Assembly: GCA_002347365.1 (NCBI GenBank) | Contig: DDWT01000033.1 | Coordinates: 1-64,000 of the forward strand | DNA from: Actinobacteria bacterium UBA2279 | Lineage (GTDB): Bacteria > Actinomycetota > Coriobacteriia > Anaerosomatales > Anaerosomataceae | DNA length: 64,000 bases | Direction: 5' to 3' | Shown here: positions 25,204 to 33,337 of the stretch, one piece after another | Layout: each line of letters begins with the position of its first letter | Numbering within the stretch: the first letter of the stretch is position 1 | Notes under the pieces: generated by a model | The model's database searches: none | What the model was told of the DNA's origin: nothing | Seen by the model: only the letters and a program-made list of their open reading frames with translations | Program-made: the position numbers and the translations under genes

Positions 25204-26022
25204 CGTATCCAGAGTTAGTTCGTCGTTGCACAGGGCATCGTTCATGCTGCCTGTGCGGTAGCCTTCGAGGTCTTGTGCAGCGAAGGTGAACCCGGCTGCT
25301 TTCACGGCCGCGGAGACTGCTTCGCGGAGTTCCCACGCATGCTGCATCTCCTCAGGTTCGACCTCCACGCGCGCGACGTCTCCATGGGCGCGTACGCGGA
25401 ACTGACGGATGCCGAGGTCGCGGATGCTTTGCTCGGCACGCCCCACGCGCTCGATTCCGTCTTCGGTGATCGGCGTACCGTAGGGGAAGCGGGTAGCCAG
25501 GCATGCCATCGACGGCTTGTCCCACGTTGGTAGACCCAGCTCCCGTGAGAGCGTGCGAATCTCTTCCTTGTGCAACCCCACTTCCAGCAGGGGACTTGCG
25601 ACACCGTACTCACGGGCCGCCCGTCGTCCGGGACGGTGGTCGGAGGCATCATCCGCGTTGCTGCCATCGAGCACCCATTTGATGCCTCGGGCATCCGCGA
25701 CCGTCCGGAGCAGTCCGAACATCTCACTCTTGCAGTAGTAACAGCGGTCAGCAGGGTTCATTCGGAAGCGCGGATCGGTGAGCTCGTATGTCTCGACCTC
25801 GAGCAACCTGAGCCCGAGGTCCCGCGCTGTGGCTCTGGCGCCTTCGATCTCCCCGGCAGTGTGGACATCGGAGATCGCGAGCACGGCGAGGCAACGCTCG
25901 CCGAGGACGACATGAGCTGCAAATGCGAGGAGTGTGGAGTCGACCCCGCCGGAGTAGGCGATCAGGGCGCTGCCTAGATTTTGGATGCGATTCCGAAGAT
26001 GATCGTACTTGCGAGTCAGCAT
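25183..26022 (-). CDS. larE: ATP-dependent sacrificial sulfur transferase LarE
   Basis: 279 residues, PP-loop (adenosine nucleotide alpha hydrolase) fold: ALIAYSGGVDSTLLAFAA (~20-37), then NPADRCYYCKSEMF, LDGSNADDASDHRPGRRA and SMACLATRFPYGT. The Cys in ACLATR matches the sulfur-donating Cys176 of Lactobacillus LarE. With the two Cys of RCYYC it gives the three-Cys layout of LarE forms reported to use an iron-sulfur cluster. LarE makes the nickel-pincer nucleotide cofactor with LarB and LarC, which are not in this window. The start is 26022 behind GGGAGAG; upstream in-frame ATGs lack a ribosome binding site. Confidence 0.88.
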   Translation of the reverse strand: MLTRKYDHLRNRIQNLGSALIAYSGGVDSTLLAFAAHVVLGERCLAVLAISDVHTAGEIEGARATARDLGLRLLEVETYELTDPRFRMNPADRCYYCKSEMFGLLRTVADARGIKWVLDGSNADDASDHRPGRRAAREYGVASPLLEVGLHKEEIRTLSRELGLPTWDKPSMACLATRFPYGTPITEDGIERVGRAEQSIRDLGIRQFRVRAHGDVARVEVEPEEMQHAWELREAVSAAVKAAGFTFAAQDLEGYRTGSMNDALCNDELTLDTSGDEFA

Positions 26023-26146
26023 GTCTCTCCCATGCAGGTTCGTCAGTAGCGCGCATTTGCCGTACTTCATCTTGCCATGCGGAGCGCGGGCGTCAACAAT
26101 CGGCTTAAGGGTATGCACCTGATAGTCCACAAACGGAGGTGCACTG

Positions 26147-28138
26147 ATGTCGGACCGGCATAACGGCGACCCCACGATCGAGCATCTGTCTGCAGAAGGC
26201 GGCACGTTTCAGCCGTCGGAGGAGTTCGCAGCGCGTGCGGTCATCAACTCGAAAGAGGCGTACGCCGAAGCCTACCGTCGATCTCTCGAAGAACCCGAGG
26301 CCTTCTGGGATGAGATGGCGAAAGCTGAGCTCGAGTGGATCGAACCCTACAAGCAAGTCATGTCCGGCGGTTTCGCCGACCTGGACTACACCTGGTTCAA
26401 AGGTGGCACGCTCAACGTATCCGCCAACTGCCTCGACCGTCATCTCAACACCTGGCGCCGTAACAAGGCCGCGCTGATCTGGGAGGCGGACGACGGCCAG
26501 AGCCGGACCTACACCTACCAGCAACTCCACTATGAGGTCAGCAAGTTCGCAAACGTCCTCAAGAAGAAGGGTGTGGAGAAGGGCGACCGGGTCGCGCTGT
26601 ATCTGCCGATGATCCCCGAGCTTGCGATCGCGATGCTCGCGTGTGCCCGTCTGGGCGCTATCCACTCCGTCATCTTCGGTGGCTTCTCGGCCAGTGCACT
26701 TCGCGGCAGGATCCAGGACTGCGGAGCGCGACTTCTGATCACGGCTGACGAGGGCATCCGGGGTGGACGCAAGGTCGCTTTGAAGGCCGCCGCCGACGAA
26801 GCGTTGTTCGAGTGCCCGAGTGTGGAGGCCTGCATAGTCGTGAGACGCGGCGCCGGCGACGTGGACATGGAGCCGGGTCGTGACACCTGGTGGCATCAGG
26901 AGATATCGGCTCCCGAGGTCCGCAAACCCTGCCCGCCTGTCGAGATGGATGCCGAAGATCCGCTCTTCATCCTGTACACTTCCGGATCCACCGGCAAGCC
27001 GAAGGGCGTGCTGCACACGACAGCGGGCTACCTGCTGTACTCGGCACTGACCTTCAAGACCGTCATGGACTACCGGGACGAGGACGTGTATTGGTGCACC
27101 GCTGACATCGGGTGGATCACCGGTCACAGCTACATCGTCTACGGGCCCCTGGCTGCAGGCGCGACGTCGCTCATGTTCGAAGGCGTGCCCACCTACCCCG
27201 ACCCCGGGCGCTTCTGGGCGATCGTCGAGAAGTACCGTGTGAACATCTTCTACACCGCTCCCACTGCGATACGCGCACTCATGAGGCACGGTTCGGGATG
27301 GCCGGGACGCTACGACCTGACCAGCCTCCGCCTGCTCGGCACGGTGGGTGAGCCGATCAACCCTGAGGTCTGGTCGTGGTATCACCAGACGATCGGTGCG
27401 GGCGAGATCCCTATCGTTGACACGTACTGGCAGACGGAGACGGGCGGCTTTCTGATCACGCCGTTCCCGGGAGCAACACCGCTCAAGCCCGGCTCGGCGT
27501 CATGGCCGTTCTTCGGCATCGAGCCGGAAGTCGTTCGCGAGGATGGCAGCCGGGCCGAACCTGGCGAGGGCGGCTATCTGACCATCAAGCGACCGTGGCC
27601 GGGCATCTTGCGCGGCACGTGGGGCGATCCTGACCACGCGCGCATGCGCGAAGTCTACTTCGAGCGTTTCGCCGGCCGATACTTCACGGGTGACGGCGCA
27701 AGAGTCGATGCCGAAGGGGACTACTGGTTGCTGGGACGCGTCGATGACGTCATCAACGTCAGCGGGCATCGCCTGGGTACCGCGGAGGTCGAGAGTGCGC
27801 TCGTCAGTCACGAGGCCGTGAGCGAGGCCGCCGTTGTGGGGTTCCCGCACCCCGTCAAGGGCGAAGGTATCCATGCGTACGTCGTGCTCAAAGACGGTCA
27901 GCTTGAGAGCGATGATCTGGCGACCATCCTGGCGGGTCACGTCCGCAAGGTGATCGGGCCCATCGCGAAGCCCGACCATATCCAGTTCGCCCACGACCTG
28001 CCCAAGACCCGCTCGGGGAAGATCATGCGCCGCATCCTGCGCAAGATAGCTGCCGGTGAGCGGGATATGGAAGCGTTCGGCGATCTGTCGACACTTGCTG
28101 ATCCCAAGGTGGTCAGAGACTTGTTGGCCGGTATCTAA
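26147..28138 (+). CDS. acsA: Acetyl-CoA synthetase (AMP-forming)
   Basis: Activates acetate to acetyl-CoA through acetyl-AMP. 663 residues, full length. AMP-binding motif YTSGSTGKPKGVLHT (~270-285), WCTADIGWITGHSY, VDTYWQTETGG, the hinge GRVDDVINVSGHRLGTAEVE, and the C-terminal PKTRSGKIMRR holding the catalytic, acetylation-prone lysine. The start is ATG 26147 after CGGAGGTG. Divergent from larE. Confidence 0.97.
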   Translation: MSDRHNGDPTIEHLSAEGGTFQPSEEFAARAVINSKEAYAEAYRRSLEEPEAFWDEMAKAELEWIEPYKQVMSGGFADLDYTWFKGGTLNVSANCLDRHLNTWRRNKAALIWEADDGQSRTYTYQQLHYEVSKFANVLKKKGVEKGDRVALYLPMIPELAIAMLACARLGAIHSVIFGGFSASALRGRIQDCGARLLITADEGIRGGRKVALKAAADEALFECPSVEACIVVRRGAGDVDMEPGRDTWWHQEISAPEVRKPCPPVEMDAEDPLFILYTSGSTGKPKGVLHTTAGYLLYSALTFKTVMDYRDEDVYWCTADIGWITGHSYIVYGPLAAGATSLMFEGVPTYPDPGRFWAIVEKYRVNIFYTAPTAIRALMRHGSGWPGRYDLTSLRLLGTVGEPINPEVWSWYHQTIGAGEIPIVDTYWQTETGGFLITPFPGATPLKPGSASWPFFGIEPEVVREDGSRAEPGEGGYLTIKRPWPGILRGTWGDPDHARMREVYFERFAGRYFTGDGARVDAEGDYWLLGRVDDVINVSGHRLGTAEVESALVSHEAVSEAAVVGFPHPVKGEGIHAYVVLKDGQLESDDLATILAGHVRKVIGPIAKPDHIQFAHDLPKTRSGKIMRRILRKIAAGERDMEAFGDLSTLADPKVVRDLLAGI

Positions 28139-28202
28139 GGCAGAAGCCCGAGCAGTCCTGAGACGAGACGCTCGGTCACAGGGCAGCACTCCTTGGACCC
28201 AT

Positions 28203-28246
28203 CACCCGGCTTACGTTCCCGTCACATTGGGAACGTAAGCCGGGTG
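28203..28246. promoter_or_regulatory. 18-bp perfect inverted repeat after acsA
   Basis: CACCCGGCTTACGTTCCC (28203-28220) is matched perfectly by 28229-28246 across an 8-nt loop. GTCTATTCTGG follows, with no clear T-run. It could be the acsA terminator, or an operator of the cytochrome gene 50 nt downstream. Its arms are longer and less GC-rich than the other terminators here. Confidence 0.6.
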
Positions 28247-28295
28247 GTCTATTCTGGCGACCATCGCTCCTGGCATGCGATGAGGAGGCGGCATT

Positions 28296-28880
28296 ATGAA
28301 GCATGGTTGGTTGATCGGGTTCGGCATACTGCTCCTGCTCGTGGGAGCGGTACTGGTGGTCATGGTTCTATTCGGCGGAAGCGCCCTCCGTGGTGTCTGC
28401 CCCTGGTGCGGGCAGAGCGCCGTGGACGCACCCGTGACATCGCCGAGGGGCCCTATGGGTGGGCTGCCGGGGAACGACACTGCTCAACCGGGTGCCTACT
28501 CTTCGAACGGTGAGCAGATCTTCTTCTCCGGTGTCGGGCATAACGGACTCATCGGGAGAAGCGCGACGTTTGGACCCGGGATGATGGGCGGCACCGGTTG
28601 TGCAAGCTGTCACGGCGCCGACGGCGCGGGCGGACAGTTCGTGATGATGAGGCGTACGTATGATGCGCCCGACATCACGTATGCAGCGCTCACCGCGCCG
28701 CATACGTCACACGAGGGTGACTCCGAGCCTGCCTGGACGGAGTCGGACATCAGGGCTGCGATCCGGGATGGCATCGAACCCTCTGGTGACACACTCGATC
28801 CGATCATGCCGCGCTGGAACATGGACGATCAAGACATGGCCGACTTGATCGGCTATCTGAAGGAGCTGAGCGCACAATGA
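28296..28880 (+). CDS. Membrane-anchored c-type cytochrome
   Basis: 194 residues: an uncleaved N-terminal anchor (~7-28), a CPWC pair at the outer face, a Gly-rich linker, then one class I heme domain with CASCH (~103-107). A likely distal Met ligand lies in IMPRWNMDDQDMADLIGYLKEL, typical of small cytochromes of the cbb3/CccA type. It should carry electrons at the outside of the membrane. The SHOCT protein gene overlaps its stop by 4 nt. Confidence 0.85.
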   Translation: MKHGWLIGFGILLLLVGAVLVVMVLFGGSALRGVCPWCGQSAVDAPVTSPRGPMGGLPGNDTAQPGAYSSNGEQIFFSGVGHNGLIGRSATFGPGMMGGTGCASCHGADGAGGQFVMMRRTYDAPDITYAALTAPHTSHEGDSEPAWTESDIRAAIRDGIEPSGDTLDPIMPRWNMDDQDMADLIGYLKELSAQ

Positions 28881-29131
28881 TGAACGGCGGTGGCTTCTAC
28901 GGCGGATTGGGTGCAGGCGAGCTGCTCGTTCTGCTTTTTGGTGTAGCGATCCTGATAGTCGGCGTGGTTCTCATCGTTGCGTGGTTCACGCGCTCGGGCG
29001 GTCATGATCACGGTGTGGGGACGACTCCCACTGAAGCGGATCGCGCACTCACGGTAGCGCGTGAACGGCTTGCCCGTGGCGAGATCACGAAAGAGGAGTA
29101 TGAGGAGATCATGCGGGTGCTGGCGCCCTAG
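28877..29131 (+). CDS. SHOCT-domain membrane protein
   Basis: 84 residues: one membrane helix (~17-40), a HDHG linker, then a C-terminal SHOCT motif (ALTVARERLARGEITKEEYEEIMRVL). The ATG overlaps the cytochrome stop (ATGA), so the two are translationally coupled. SHOCT segments act as oligomerisation or tethering helices, so it may hold the cytochrome in a complex. Its end overlaps the convergent glnD by 4 nt. Confidence 0.8.
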   Translation: MMNGGGFYGGLGAGELLVLLFGVAILIVGVVLIVAWFTRSGGHDHGVGTTPTEADRALTVARERLARGEITKEEYEEIMRVLAP

Positions 29132-31371
29132 CCGCAGCGCTCCCTGATGCCCATGGCGAGATGGCCGAGAAGCCCCGGGTCTCGTGGCGCTTCTCCATCG
29201 GCGTCGGTGACCAGGAACGTATCGTTCGCCATGCCATCCTGCACAAGCGCGCGTGCGCGGACGATAGTCAATCCGGCGCGTGTCATCTCAGTCGCAATGT
29301 CATGGAGCAGCCCGACTCTGTCCGGCGCGGTCACTCGCACGCTGGTGATGCGTGCCGAGCCCGTGTCCGACTTGACCGTGATCGGAGTATCGCATTCGCC
29401 GTTCGCGTAGTGAGCGCGGCGCTCCTCGAGTCGTGTTTCGAGCGCGAGGTTGCCGGCGAGTGCGGCGCGGAGTTCTCTCTCGAGTCGATTCCATGTGGCG
29501 GGATCCACGCCGGCTGCAGTGGCCGAGGTCACCACGAAACTGTCGAGGACGACGCGTCCGACCGCGTGCGCTTCTGCATCCATGATGTCGAGCCCGGCGA
29601 GTGTGATGCACCCGGCGATCGTTGCGAATATGCCCGCGCGATCGAGTGCAGCGACAGTGAGGCGATAGGTGTCTGACACGGGTCCCGAGGTCACGCGCAC
29701 CGCAAGCGGCGCACCCGACACGCCGCGGTTCATTGAGTCCACGAGCGTGGCCTCGGCGATGACGGTCGCACAGTCGCGATCCACGAGGTAGCGGTAGTGC
29801 ATGGCCCGAACGACGGAAGCGAGTGGAGAACCGAACGGCAGAGCTTCCAGCGCCTCGATACGGATCAGCTGCGCACGATCGGCGATAGTCGCAGCTCCGG
29901 GTTCGGTCAGCGCGATACTCGCGGCGCCGACAAGGCCGCCCACCAACGCCGCGTGCCAGCGTGACCAGGCTCCGGGTCCTGTGGCCATGCTGTCCGCGGC
30001 GGTCAGGACGTAGAGCAAGCCAAGCGTGACGACGTCGCCGACTCGCGCCGCGACATCGAGAACCACATCGTCATCCTGTGTGTCGGAGGTGGCCGCCGTC
30101 TCCGCGAGAAGCAGGTGCTCCCGCACGAGAGTCTCTGTAGTTCTCGTATCGACGTCATCGAAGGTCGCCATCCGGGCGAACATGGTTGCTGCGGATACCC
30201 CTCGTTGGGCGTGACCTCCTCCCGGTGTCGCCTTCCCCGCATCATGCACGAGTGCGGCCGCCAGAAGCGGGCGCCGTCCTTCCGGGTCGCGGAGAACTCG
30301 GGCTGCAAGCGGGTCCTCGTCCCCGACGCTGGGGACCAGGGCAGCGGCGCGCAGCATGTGAGCGCCGACCGTCAGTCGGTGGCCGAGTCCGGGCCTGCGA
30401 AGGGTCATCAATTCCGACATCCCGGAAACCAATCTGTCGAACTCACCACGAAATGCGGCGCGCTCGAGCGCCGGAAGACTCACGGTCCCCTCATCCAGGG
30501 CCGAGAGCAGGTCGGCGGCAGTCCAGCCCGATGGCGGTTCCAGGTCGTGATCACCCCGGGCATCGCGCAACAGCATATCCACAGTCGCCAGTGCGGCATG
30601 CATTGAACTCGTCCCCGACTCGGGGGCGATATCCAAGGTGAAGCGCGAGCTCTTGCGACGCAGGGTAGCTTGCACCCGCCACCGCCCGCCCGTGATCGTG
30701 TCCTGCGCGTCGCACAGCGGGTCATCGTCTTCGCGGTCAGGTGCGGACACGCGGTGTCGGACCGCACCCTCTCTGATCGCCGCGCGCCACACGAGCTCGT
30801 CGATGTCACGCTGTCCGCCGATGCCCTCCTTGAGGTCGGGTTCGAGGTGGTACGGGGAGCCCGGTCTGTTGCGCGCCGACAGTGCTTTCAGCACCTGGTT
30901 CTGGTGTCTGCGTGCACGTCCGGCGATTTTCGCCAGAACCGCTTCGGCATACGCCAGGTCGCCCGCAAGGGGTCTACCGGTGAGAGACGACGTCAGTATC
31001 TCGAGAGTCTGCGTGCACTGCTTCGCGTGGTCCGAGCGGGAGCGAACCTGTTGCCCTACCTCGAGACCGGCGTCCCATAGCGGGTATAGAAGCCGTTCGA
31101 CGTACGGTTTCAACTGTCGACCCGAGACCTCAGACAGGATGAGCAGATCGATGTCCGAATGGGGGAGCAAGCGAGACGCGCCGTATGCTCCGAGCGCGAC
31201 GACCGCCCATTGCCCCGGGCACGATGCGAAGGCCGCCTCCGCAAGAGCGGAGACGGCCTCGTCTGTCACTTGTGCAAGCTCCCGCGCGGCGGCGGTACCC
31301 GGCCGAGCATCAGCGACGATGCGTGCGCGTTCCTCGATGAGTGTTGCGACTATCCCGCTCGGCCCGGTCAC
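29128..31371 (-). CDS. glnD: PII nucleotidyltransferase / nucleotidyl-removing enzyme (GlnD)
   Basis: 747 residues, shorter than the ~850-890 of proteobacterial GlnD but with all domains. Nucleotidyltransferase LGAYGASRLLPHSDIDLLIL (~58-77), the GlnD middle helical region, an HD domain (LAAALVHDAGKATPGGGHA, ~380-400), and two C-terminal ACT domains (~575-650 and ~680-747). It modifies the T-loop tyrosine of PII in response to nitrogen; in actinobacteria the known modification is adenylylation. It is the third gene of amt-glnK-glnD, 6 nt after glnK. The GTG start at 31371 has only a weak ribosome binding site, as expected for coupled translation. Confidence 0.92.
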   Translation of the reverse strand: MTGPSGIVATLIEERARIVADARPGTAAARELAQVTDEAVSALAEAAFASCPGQWAVVALGAYGASRLLPHSDIDLLILSEVSGRQLKPYVERLLYPLWDAGLEVGQQVRSRSDHAKQCTQTLEILTSSLTGRPLAGDLAYAEAVLAKIAGRARRHQNQVLKALSARNRPGSPYHLEPDLKEGIGGQRDIDELVWRAAIREGAVRHRVSAPDREDDDPLCDAQDTITGGRWRVQATLRRKSSRFTLDIAPESGTSSMHAALATVDMLLRDARGDHDLEPPSGWTAADLLSALDEGTVSLPALERAAFRGEFDRLVSGMSELMTLRRPGLGHRLTVGAHMLRAAALVPSVGDEDPLAARVLRDPEGRRPLLAAALVHDAGKATPGGGHAQRGVSAATMFARMATFDDVDTRTTETLVREHLLLAETAATSDTQDDDVVLDVAARVGDVVTLGLLYVLTAADSMATGPGAWSRWHAALVGGLVGAASIALTEPGAATIADRAQLIRIEALEALPFGSPLASVVRAMHYRYLVDRDCATVIAEATLVDSMNRGVSGAPLAVRVTSGPVSDTYRLTVAALDRAGIFATIAGCITLAGLDIMDAEAHAVGRVVLDSFVVTSATAAGVDPATWNRLERELRAALAGNLALETRLEERRAHYANGECDTPITVKSDTGSARITSVRVTAPDRVGLLHDIATEMTRAGLTIVRARALVQDGMANDTFLVTDADGEAPRDPGLLGHLAMGIRERCG

Positions 31372-31377
31372 TGTCGT

Positions 31378-31716
31378 CTACAGTGCGTCCGGACCGCGCT
31401 CGCCGGTGCGGATGCGCACAGCGCCTTCGCAGTCGTAGGTGAACACCTTGCCGTCACCGATCTTCTCGGTACGGGCAGCCTCGACGATCGCTTCTTCGAC
31501 CTTGAGGGCCAGTTCGTCGTCGACGACTATCTCGATCTTGAGCTTCGGCACGAAGTTCACGGTGTACTCGGCGCCGCGGTAGACCTCAGTGTGCCCCTTC
31601 TGGCGTCCGAACCCTTTGACCTCGTACACGGTCATGCCGGTCACGCCCAGCGAAGCGAGCGCCTCTTTGACGTCATCGAGACGGTGGGGCTTGATGATGG
31701 CCTCTATCTTCTTCAC
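31378..31716 (-). CDS. glnK: Nitrogen regulatory protein PII (GlnK)
   Basis: 112 residues, the exact usual PII length. KKIEAIIKPHRLDDVKEAL opens the ferredoxin-like fold. The T-loop GFGRQKGHTEVYRGAEY keeps Tyr51, the residue modified by GlnD. IGDGKVFTYDCEGAVRIRTGE holds the ATP/2-oxoglutarate B-loop region. The start is GTG 31716 behind AAGGAGAAG; the upstream in-frame sequence has no ribosome binding site. It should gate the Amt channel encoded just upstream and report nitrogen status. Confidence 0.96.
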   Translation of the reverse strand: MKKIEAIIKPHRLDDVKEALASLGVTGMTVYEVKGFGRQKGHTEVYRGAEYTVNFVPKLKIEIVVDDELALKVEEAIVEAARTEKIGDGKVFTYDCEGAVRIRTGERGPDAL

Positions 31717-31777
31717 GGTGCTTCTCCTTGTCTTGAGCATCCGGGATGAGCAGTCACTTCTACATATCCCACGACGG

Positions 31778-33079
31778 TTAGGCGACGGTCTCCGTCTGAA
31801 CGAAGTCCGGATATGCACGGTTGCCGTGTTCGCCGATGTCCAGACCTTCGAGTTCTTCTTCCTCGGACACACGCACGCCGATGGTCGCCCGTATCGTGAG
31901 CCATACGACGAGCGAGATCGTGAAGACCGCGAGCCCTACCGCTCCCACGCCCGCCAGCTGCTTGAAGAAGAGCGAGAATCCGCCACCGAAGAACAGGCCG
32001 TCCCCGGTCGTTCCGGGCATGATCTTGTCCTGTGCGAACAGGCCGACTGCGAGTGTTCCGAAGATTCCGCCCATACCGTGCACTGCTATGGCGCCTACCG
32101 GATCGTCCCACTTCACTCTGTCGAGGAAGAGCACGCCTACCACGATCAGCATGCCTGCGAGTGCACCGATGACAAGGGAGCTGCCGATACTCACGAATGC
32201 GCAGCCTGCGGTGATGCCAACGAGTCCTGCGAGCGCGCCGTTGATGGTCATGCCGATGTCAGGCTTGCCGAGCAGCTTCCAGGCGAGGAATGTCGCGGAC
32301 AGTGCTCCTGCTGCCGCAGAGATGTTCGTCGTCACCATGATGTGTGAGATCGCCATGGGGTCTGCGGCCATGGTGCTGCCGGGGTTGAATCCGAACCAGC
32401 CGAACCACAGGATCAGCGCACCGGTCATAGCCGAGGTCATGTTGTGACCGGGAATCGCTCGCACGGAGCCGTCCTTGCCGTACTTGCCAATGCGCGGTCC
32501 CAAGACCAACACCCCCGCGAGTGCGGCCCATGCGCCCACGGAATGGACGACCGTCGAGCCTGCGAAGTCGAAGAAGCCCAGCTCGGCGAGCCAGCCGCCG
32601 CCCCACACCCAGTGACCGATCATGGGGTAGATGAAAGCGACCAGGATGAACGAGAAGACGATGAAGGAGACGTACTTGATCCTCTCGGCTACCGCACCGG
32701 AAACGATAGTCGCCGCGGTGCCGGCGAAGACAAGCTGGAAGAAGAACTTCGCCAGCAAAGGGACGCTTGCCCAGCCAAGTGCCGAGTAGACGCCCTCATA
32801 CGCCTCACCGACCATTGGACTGTTGTCGGCGCCTCCGATGAAGAACAGGCCCTTCAGGCCGATGATGCCGTTGCCGTCCCCGTACATCAGCCCCCAGCCA
32901 ATGGCGAGGAAGGTGATGGTGGCCACGGCGAAGACCACGAAGTTCTTCGAGATGATGTTGACCGTGTTCTTCGCGCGGGCGAATCCAGACTCGACCAGCG
33001 CAAAGCCCAGGTTCATGAAGAACACGAGCATTGCAGCGAGCAACACCCATATGGTGTCTAGAACCACCTTTGTGTCCAC
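31778..33079 (-). CDS. amt: Ammonium transporter (AmtB/Rh family)
   Basis: 433 residues, about 11 membrane helices. Amt signatures are present: FALVESGFARAKNTVNII, the Phe gate region and IVFSFILVAFIYPMIGHWVWGGGWL. DFAGSTVVHSVGAWAALAG and GHNMTSAMTGALILWFGWFGFNPGS contain the first pore-lining His, and VGAIAVHGMGGIFGTLAVG contains the second. The start is GTG 33079 behind GGAGGGA; an ATG 11 codons upstream lacks a site. First gene of amt-glnK-glnD, under a predicted GlnR-type promoter. Confidence 0.96.
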   Translation of the reverse strand: MDTKVVLDTIWVLLAAMLVFFMNLGFALVESGFARAKNTVNIISKNFVVFAVATITFLAIGWGLMYGDGNGIIGLKGLFFIGGADNSPMVGEAYEGVYSALGWASVPLLAKFFFQLVFAGTAATIVSGAVAERIKYVSFIVFSFILVAFIYPMIGHWVWGGGWLAELGFFDFAGSTVVHSVGAWAALAGVLVLGPRIGKYGKDGSVRAIPGHNMTSAMTGALILWFGWFGFNPGSTMAADPMAISHIMVTTNISAAAGALSATFLAWKLLGKPDIGMTINGALAGLVGITAGCAFVSIGSSLVIGALAGMLIVVGVLFLDRVKWDDPVGAIAVHGMGGIFGTLAVGLFAQDKIMPGTTGDGLFFGGGFSLFFKQLAGVGAVGLAVFTISLVVWLTIRATIGVRVSEEEELEGLDIGEHGNRAYPDFVQTETVA

Positions 33080-33150
33080 AAGTTCCCTCCATTTCAGGCA
33101 TCTCCACGGCATCTTCCAAGGTGAGAAGCCTGTCCCGGCGTCCCGTGTGG

Positions 33151-33182
33151 AGCGTATCGGCGCGCTGTTTCAGCCAGGTTTC
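33151..33182 (-). promoter_or_regulatory. Predicted GlnR-type activator site and -10 box of amt-glnK-glnD
   Basis: On the minus strand, GAAAC (33182-33178), 6 nt, GAAAC (33171-33167), 10 nt, then TACGCT (33156-33151) as -10 box. The arrangement is identical in spacing to that before glnA. The proximal box is 88 nt from the amt start codon. The rest of the 258-nt gap to uvrA shows a good uvrA ribosome binding site (GAAAGGA, 33321) and nothing else clear. Confidence 0.7.
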
Positions 33183-33337
33183 GACGCCGTGTCGGGCGTG
33201 GAAACCTTTTGCGAGCACGTTGCCGGCAAGCATCGAGCAGATGGCCGGCCGGATGTCGCAGTGCTCGCACCGAACGGGCACGTTCCGCGATACAATGAAG
33301 GTTCGCGAGAGAGCTACCCTGACGAAAGGACCTGTCC

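Noticed and set aside
32805..33281. Minus-strand frame starting MPVRCEHCDIRPAICSML, ahead of and overlapping amt
   Set aside because: The CxxC start looks protein-like, but the frame overlaps the amt 5' end and the predicted GlnR boxes and promoter, and has no ribosome binding site.
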